A stretch of 64,000 nt of DNA, taken from the NCBI RefSeq assembly GCF_025264685.1, contig NZ_CP073721.1, positions 4,517,001 through 4,581,000 on the forward strand, given 5' to 3'. Numbering within the stretch: position 1 is the stretch's first letter; the number at the start of each line of letters is the position of its first letter. Below the pieces are notes generated by a model. That model was not told the DNA's origin. It did no database searches and saw only the letters and a list, made by a program, of their open reading frames with translations. Made by a program: the position numbers and the translations under genes. Positions 60,992 to 64,000 of this stretch are shown piece by piece. Origin of the DNA: Dactylosporangium roseum. Its GTDB lineage: Bacteria; Actinomycetota; Actinomycetes; Mycobacteriales; Micromonosporaceae.

Positions 60992-61039
60992 TACCCCCAG
61001 GGGGTACTAACATACCTCAACTATTACCCCCTGGGGGTA
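60992..61039. promoter_or_regulatory. Two CsoR-type copper operators
   Basis: TACCCCCAGGGGGTA at 60992-61006 and TACCCCCTGGGGGTA at 61025-61039 are near-perfect palindromes of the CsoR/RcnR GC-box type, 18 bp apart. AT-rich DNA between them (GGTATGTTAGTAC region) likely holds the copZ -10. CsoR itself is not in the window. Confidence 0.88.
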
Positions 61040-61163
61040 TCAGAGTCAAGCATGGCGGTCCGGATCACGACATCAAGGCGCGCCGCGTCGGACGCCTGGA
61101 GGAAGATCCGCATCGAGCGGTGACCCGGCGTTTTTGTCATACCCGGTGGCTACGGTGCCGGGT

Positions 61164-62285
61164 ATGACTCGACGTTCGGAGCACGCCCTGGACGTGACCG
61201 TGAGCGCCGCCGCCTTCGCCGAGGCGGCGGCGCTCACCGCCCGGCTGCTCACCATCCGCTCGCCGCAGCCGGTCCACGCCGCGGTCCTCCTGCGGGCCGA
61301 CGGCACGGGCCTGCACCTGTCGGCCACCGACGGGGCGCTCACCGTCCGCCTCCGGGTGGCGGCGACGGTCCACCAGCCCGGGGTGGCGATGGTGCCGCGC
61401 CGCGGCCTGGCCGAGACGCTCGCCGGGCTCGACGCTCCCGAGGCCCGCCTGGTCGCCGAGGGCAGCCGGCTCGCCGTCCGCGTCCCGAGCGCGCGGTTCG
61501 CCCTGCCGGTCCTCGCGGACCCCTGGCCGCCGGTCCCCGACCTGCCGCCGCGGGCCGGGGAGGTCGCCGGCCCGGGCCTGCGCGCCGCGGCGACCGCCGT
61601 CGCCGGGGCGGCCTCCCGCGAGCACGCGCTGCCCGTCTTCACCGGCGTGCGGGTCCGTTCCGCCGACGGGCATCTGTCCCTGCTGGCCACCGACCGATAC
61701 CGGCTGGCCGCCGCGTCCCTGCCCTGGCTGCCGCCCGCCGCCGACGTGGAGGCGCTCGTCCCGGCCACCGTCCTCGGCAAGGTCGCGACCGCGCTCGGCC
61801 GCGCCGATTCGGTGGGCGTGCACGCCGGCCCGGACCTGTTCGGCCTGTCCTGGCCGGGCGGCAGCGTCGTCACCGCCACGCTCGGCGGCGGATACCCCGA
61901 CGCCCAGTTCGACCGCCTCCTCGCCGTCGACCCGGAGTGCGTGGTGGAGCTGGAGTCGGGTGCGCTGGCCGCGGCCGTCGACCGCGCCGCCCGCTACGCC
62001 GGCACCCACGGCCGCGTGACACTGCAGGTCGTCGACGGTGCCGTGCTCGTCGGGGCGAGCGACCCGCTCAGCGGCGAGTCGGAGGAGACCGTCAAGGCCA
62101 CCGTCCACCAGGGGCGGGCGACCCGGTCGTACCTGGCCCGGCTCCTCCTCGACGCGCTGCGCGCCTTCCCGCACGAGCCCGTCCACCTGCGCATCCAGCC
62201 GGCCACACGCGCGACGGAGCTCACCGCACCGACGTCCGCCCTCCGCTACCTCGTCGTCCCCCTGCGTCCCGCCGAGACCGGCTGA
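61164..62285 (+). CDS. DnaN-like sliding clamp paralogue
   Basis: 373 residues with the threefold clamp fold of the DNA polymerase III beta subunit: ALTARLLTIRSPQPVHAAVLL, HALPVFTGVRVRSADGHLSLLATDRYRLAAASL and the C-terminal TSALRYLVVPLRP. The DRYRL motif and the hydrophobic C-terminal strand near the partner-binding pocket are kept. It is not beside dnaA or recF, so it is probably a second clamp rather than the replicative one. ATG 61164 has TACGGT 7 nt upstream (61151-61156), suggesting leaderless expression. A role in repair or in competing with the main clamp is inference. Confidence 0.88.
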   Translation: MTRRSEHALDVTVSAAAFAEAAALTARLLTIRSPQPVHAAVLLRADGTGLHLSATDGALTVRLRVAATVHQPGVAMVPRRGLAETLAGLDAPEARLVAEGSRLAVRVPSARFALPVLADPWPPVPDLPPRAGEVAGPGLRAAATAVAGAASREHALPVFTGVRVRSADGHLSLLATDRYRLAAASLPWLPPAADVEALVPATVLGKVATALGRADSVGVHAGPDLFGLSWPGGSVVTATLGGGYPDAQFDRLLAVDPECVVELESGALAAAVDRAARYAGTHGRVTLQVVDGAVLVGASDPLSGESEETVKATVHQGRATRSYLARLLLDALRAFPHEPVHLRIQPATRATELTAPTSALRYLVVPLRPAETG

Positions 62286-62484
62286 CGCCGGTGCCGCGGT
62301 GGTGCCCCTCGCGGAGTCGCTCAGGCCGTGTCGTTGCGGGCCCGGAACCCGGCACGGATCAGCTCGCCGGGCACCTCTTCGTCGATGCGGGTGGGCACGC
62401 CCGGCCAGCCGTCGCCCGGCGGCGCCCGGCGGCGGGGCCATGCCGGCACCCGCCGGGTGCGATGCCCCGCGACGGCGATCCCGC

Positions 62485-62506
62485 TAAAGTGCTTGTCGTC
62501 CGACAA
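62485..62506 (+). promoter_or_regulatory. Putative promoter and inverted repeat before STAS gene
   Basis: TAAAGT at 62485-62490 could be a -10. TTGTCG-TC-CGACAA (62493-62506) follows as a perfect 6-bp inverted repeat, about 23 bp before the ATG, where a repressor could bind the leader. Confidence 0.4.
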
Positions 62507-62528
62507 ACAATTTCGCGAGGTGGCGACG

Positions 62529-62885
62529 ATGCCGGCATGGCCGCCGGATGACGACGACGGAACCCTCGACCAGAGCGGCTGCGCGACCGTCACCTACGGC
62601 GCGACGCCGGGCCTGGTCATCGCCGAGGGCGTGCTCGACCTGTCCATGTCCGATCGGCTGCGGCACGCCGTGCGGGCGGCGATCGGCTTCCGGCCCCCTG
62701 TCGTCACCGTGGACCTGACAGCCGTCCGGATGATCGACGCCCGGTCGATCAGCGTGCTGGTCGGCTGCCGGCAACTGGCCCTGGACACCGGCGGCGACCT
62801 GCGGGTGACCGGTGCGACCGGACTGGTCCGGAAGGTCATGGAGATCACCGGCGTCTGGAAGTCACTGACCGGCGACATCCGGTGA
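62529..62885 (+). CDS. STAS-domain anti-anti-sigma-like protein
   Basis: 118 residues from ATG 62529, preceded by GAGGTGG. The STAS core reads GLVIAEGVLDLSMSDRLRHAV, VVTVDLTAVRMIDARSISVLVGCRQL and LRVTGATGLVRKVMEITGVW. The phospho-site position has Asp-Ala-Arg-Ser (IDARSIS), so Ser is kept but its flank is changed. It is the fourth STAS protein in the window. No kinase partner is adjacent. The 243 bp upstream hold no gene I can support. Confidence 0.88.
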   Translation: MPAWPPDDDDGTLDQSGCATVTYGATPGLVIAEGVLDLSMSDRLRHAVRAAIGFRPPVVTVDLTAVRMIDARSISVLVGCRQLALDTGGDLRVTGATGLVRKVMEITGVWKSLTGDIR

Positions 62886-62937
62886 AGTCGATTGGGTTGT
62901 ACGATCTGAGCCGTACCCCGCGCGTCAGGAGGCATTC

Positions 62938-63060
62938 TTGATCACCTTCCTCCCGGCGCCGCGCCACCCGATGGCACGGCAACTCCTCACCAACGTGCTC
63001 AACCGACTCACCGCTCTGGCATGGCAGCTTTTCGGGTTCGGCCGCCACCCGGCGTCTTGA
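62938..63060 (+). CDS. Unannotated 40-residue small protein
   Basis: TTG 62938 has a perfect AGGAGG at 62927-62932, 5 nt upstream, one of the best ribosome sites in the window. The product is 40 residues: MITFLPAPRHPMARQLLTNV continued by LNRLTALAWQLFGFGRHPAS. Residues 12-34 form a likely amphipathic helix, net basic. The TGA (63058-63060) overlaps a TTG of the methyltransferase (TTGA), so it could be a leader that couples translation or a separate membrane-active or regulatory peptide. No family known to me. Confidence 0.6.
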   Translation: MITFLPAPRHPMARQLLTNVLNRLTALAWQLFGFGRHPAS

Positions 63061-63695
63061 CCTCGTCGTCGCGGCAGCGGCGCCTGCTGCGGCTCTGGGA
63101 CCGGCACGCGGACACCTACGATCGGCAGATGTCGGGGATCGAGCGCCGGTTCTTCCGCGACACGCGTGCCTGGATCGCCGGTCAGGCGACCGGCGACACC
63201 CTCGAGGTCGCGATCGGCACCGGGCTCAACCTGCCCTACTACCCCGCCGGCGTGCGGCTCACCGGGATCGAGTGGAGCCCCGCGATGCTCAGGATCGCGC
63301 GACGCCGGGCCGCAGACCTCGGCCGGGAGGTCGAGCTGCACACCGGAGACGCGCAGGCGCTCGACTTCCCGGACGCGCGCTTCGACACGGTGGCGTGCAC
63401 GTTCGCGCTGTGCGCCATCCCCGACGCCCGGGCGGCCCTGGCCGAGATGGCGCGGGTGCTCCGGCCGGGCGGGCTGCTGCTGCTCGCCGACCACGTGGCG
63501 TCGCCGGTCTGGCCGGTGCGGGCGCTGCAGGCCGTCGTCGACGCGGTGACCGTGCCGCTGCAGGGCGAGCACTTCGGACGCCGCCCGCTGCCGTGGGCGG
63601 TCGAGCTGGGGTTCACCGTCGAGCGCCGCGACCGGTTCAACCTCGGCATCATCGAACGGTTCGCGGCCCGCGCTCCGGGCACCAGCGACACCTGA
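63057..63695 (+). CDS. SAM-dependent class I methyltransferase
   Basis: About 212 residues from TTG 63057, or 224 from ATG 63021. The SAM-binding core is DTLEVAIGTGLNLPYYP (motif I), LTGIEWSPAMLRIARRRA (motif II acid), GDAQALDFPDARFDTVACTFAL (motif III/IV) and MARVLRPGGLLLLADH. The N-terminal RLWDRHADTYDRQMSGIERRFF is typical of UbiE/PhcB-like and phospholipid methyltransferase-like proteins. I favour TTG 63057 because it overlaps the small-protein stop; ATG 63021 lies inside that gene. Substrate unknown. Confidence 0.88.
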   Translation: MTSSSRQRRLLRLWDRHADTYDRQMSGIERRFFRDTRAWIAGQATGDTLEVAIGTGLNLPYYPAGVRLTGIEWSPAMLRIARRRAADLGREVELHTGDAQALDFPDARFDTVACTFALCAIPDARAALAEMARVLRPGGLLLLADHVASPVWPVRALQAVVDAVTVPLQGEHFGRRPLPWAVELGFTVERRDRFNLGIIERFAARAPGTSDT

Positions 63696-63757
63696 CGCCG
63701 AAGCGTCAGGGGACTTCCTGATGCCGCTCCCGGCCCGTCCGGGCGACAGTGGAATGG

Positions 63758-64000
63758 TCAAGCCCAGGTGGAAGGAGCCCGGCCGATGTCCATGAGGTGG
63801 TGCTCGCCCTCGTGGACGGTGTGCCGGCCGAGCCAGAGCAGGGTGCGCTCCACCCGCTCCGGCCACGGATAGACCCCGGTGCGCTCCAGATCGGCCTCAT
63901 CGAGCACGGCGAACGCCGCGGCCAGCGCGTCGCCGGCCGCGGCCAGTTCCCGCAGCACGACAGCCGGATCCTGGCTGTTGTAGGCGGCGCTGACCGCGAG
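63758..64000 (-). CDS. DinB-like protein, C-terminal part (cut by window edge)
   Basis: 80 residues are visible up to the TGA at 63758. RTLLWLGRHTVHEGEHHLMDIGR is the last helix of the DinB/maleylpyruvate isomerase N-terminal four-helix bundle, with the metal-binding His pair (HEGEHH). The start lies beyond the window. These proteins bind divalent metals or act as bacillithiol/mycothiol-dependent transferases. It is convergent with the methyltransferase, 62 bp apart. Confidence 0.8.
   Translation of the reverse strand, partial: LAVSAAYNSQDPAVVLRELAAAGDALAAAFAVLDEADLERTGVYPWPERVERTLLWLGRHTVHEGEHHLMDIGRAPSTWA

Overview
The window is very GC-rich DNA with dense, short-spaced genes, many GTG and a few TTG starts, 4-bp ATGA/GTGA overlaps and abundant TetR, MarR, STAS and two-component genes. 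This fits an actinomycete. A family such as Micromonosporaceae is my guess from gene content and intergenic palindromes; no rRNA or other marker in the window settles it. About 66 genes or gene remnants can be supported. At least 17 starts have a TANNNT -10 hexamer only 5-9 nt upstream, so leaderless transcripts are probably common.

Layout. 0-4 kb: end of a TetR gene, then a heterodimeric ABC exporter. 4-11.6 kb: a glycosidase-like protein, an atypical SDR, a TetR/P450 divergent pair, a LigD-type polymerase, GrpB, VOC and AraC genes. 11.7-18.7 kb: a lipoprotein polysaccharide deacetylase, then a selenocysteine formate dehydrogenase operon (fdhA with an in-frame TGA and SECIS hairpin, fdhB, NrfD-type fdhC) convergent with selD. 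18.7-22.6 kb: a GC-skewed low-complexity tract, a TetR/FAD-monooxygenase pair, an FMN-binding protein, a small antitoxin-like protein and a Nudix hydrolase. 22.6-31.7 kb: one seven-gene chemosensory operon on the minus strand (cheW, cheR-TPR, cheW, mcp, cheA-REC, cheB, triple-REC histidine kinase). It has the parts list of a Wsp-type array but ends in a hybrid kinase, not a diguanylate cyclase. 32-39 kb: BenE/XRE, two STAS proteins, a two-component system with a GerMN lipoprotein, an Rcp1-like regulator, MarR and a truncated ArsR. 39-44 kb: DUF5995 and a three-subunit molybdenum hydroxylase of PaoABC type. 44-57.5 kb: accessory metabolic and regulatory genes, several as divergent regulator/enzyme pairs with visible operators, plus a repeat-rich gene-poor stretch at 53.2-54.4 kb. 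57.6-61 kb: a copper operon (copZ, a secreted copper protein, copA) behind two CsoR-type boxes. 61-64 kb: a second sliding-clamp gene, a STAS protein, a 40-residue unannotated small protein coupled to a methyltransferase, and the end of a DinB-like gene.

Three families of intergenic palindromes recur, one of them (about 80 bp) in three copies with perfect 25-28 bp arms. The strongest functional stories are selenium-dependent formate oxidation feeding quinone, the Wsp-like array controlling an unknown output, and copper efflux. Everything is read by eye from the sequence; family names come from remembered motifs, not from searches.
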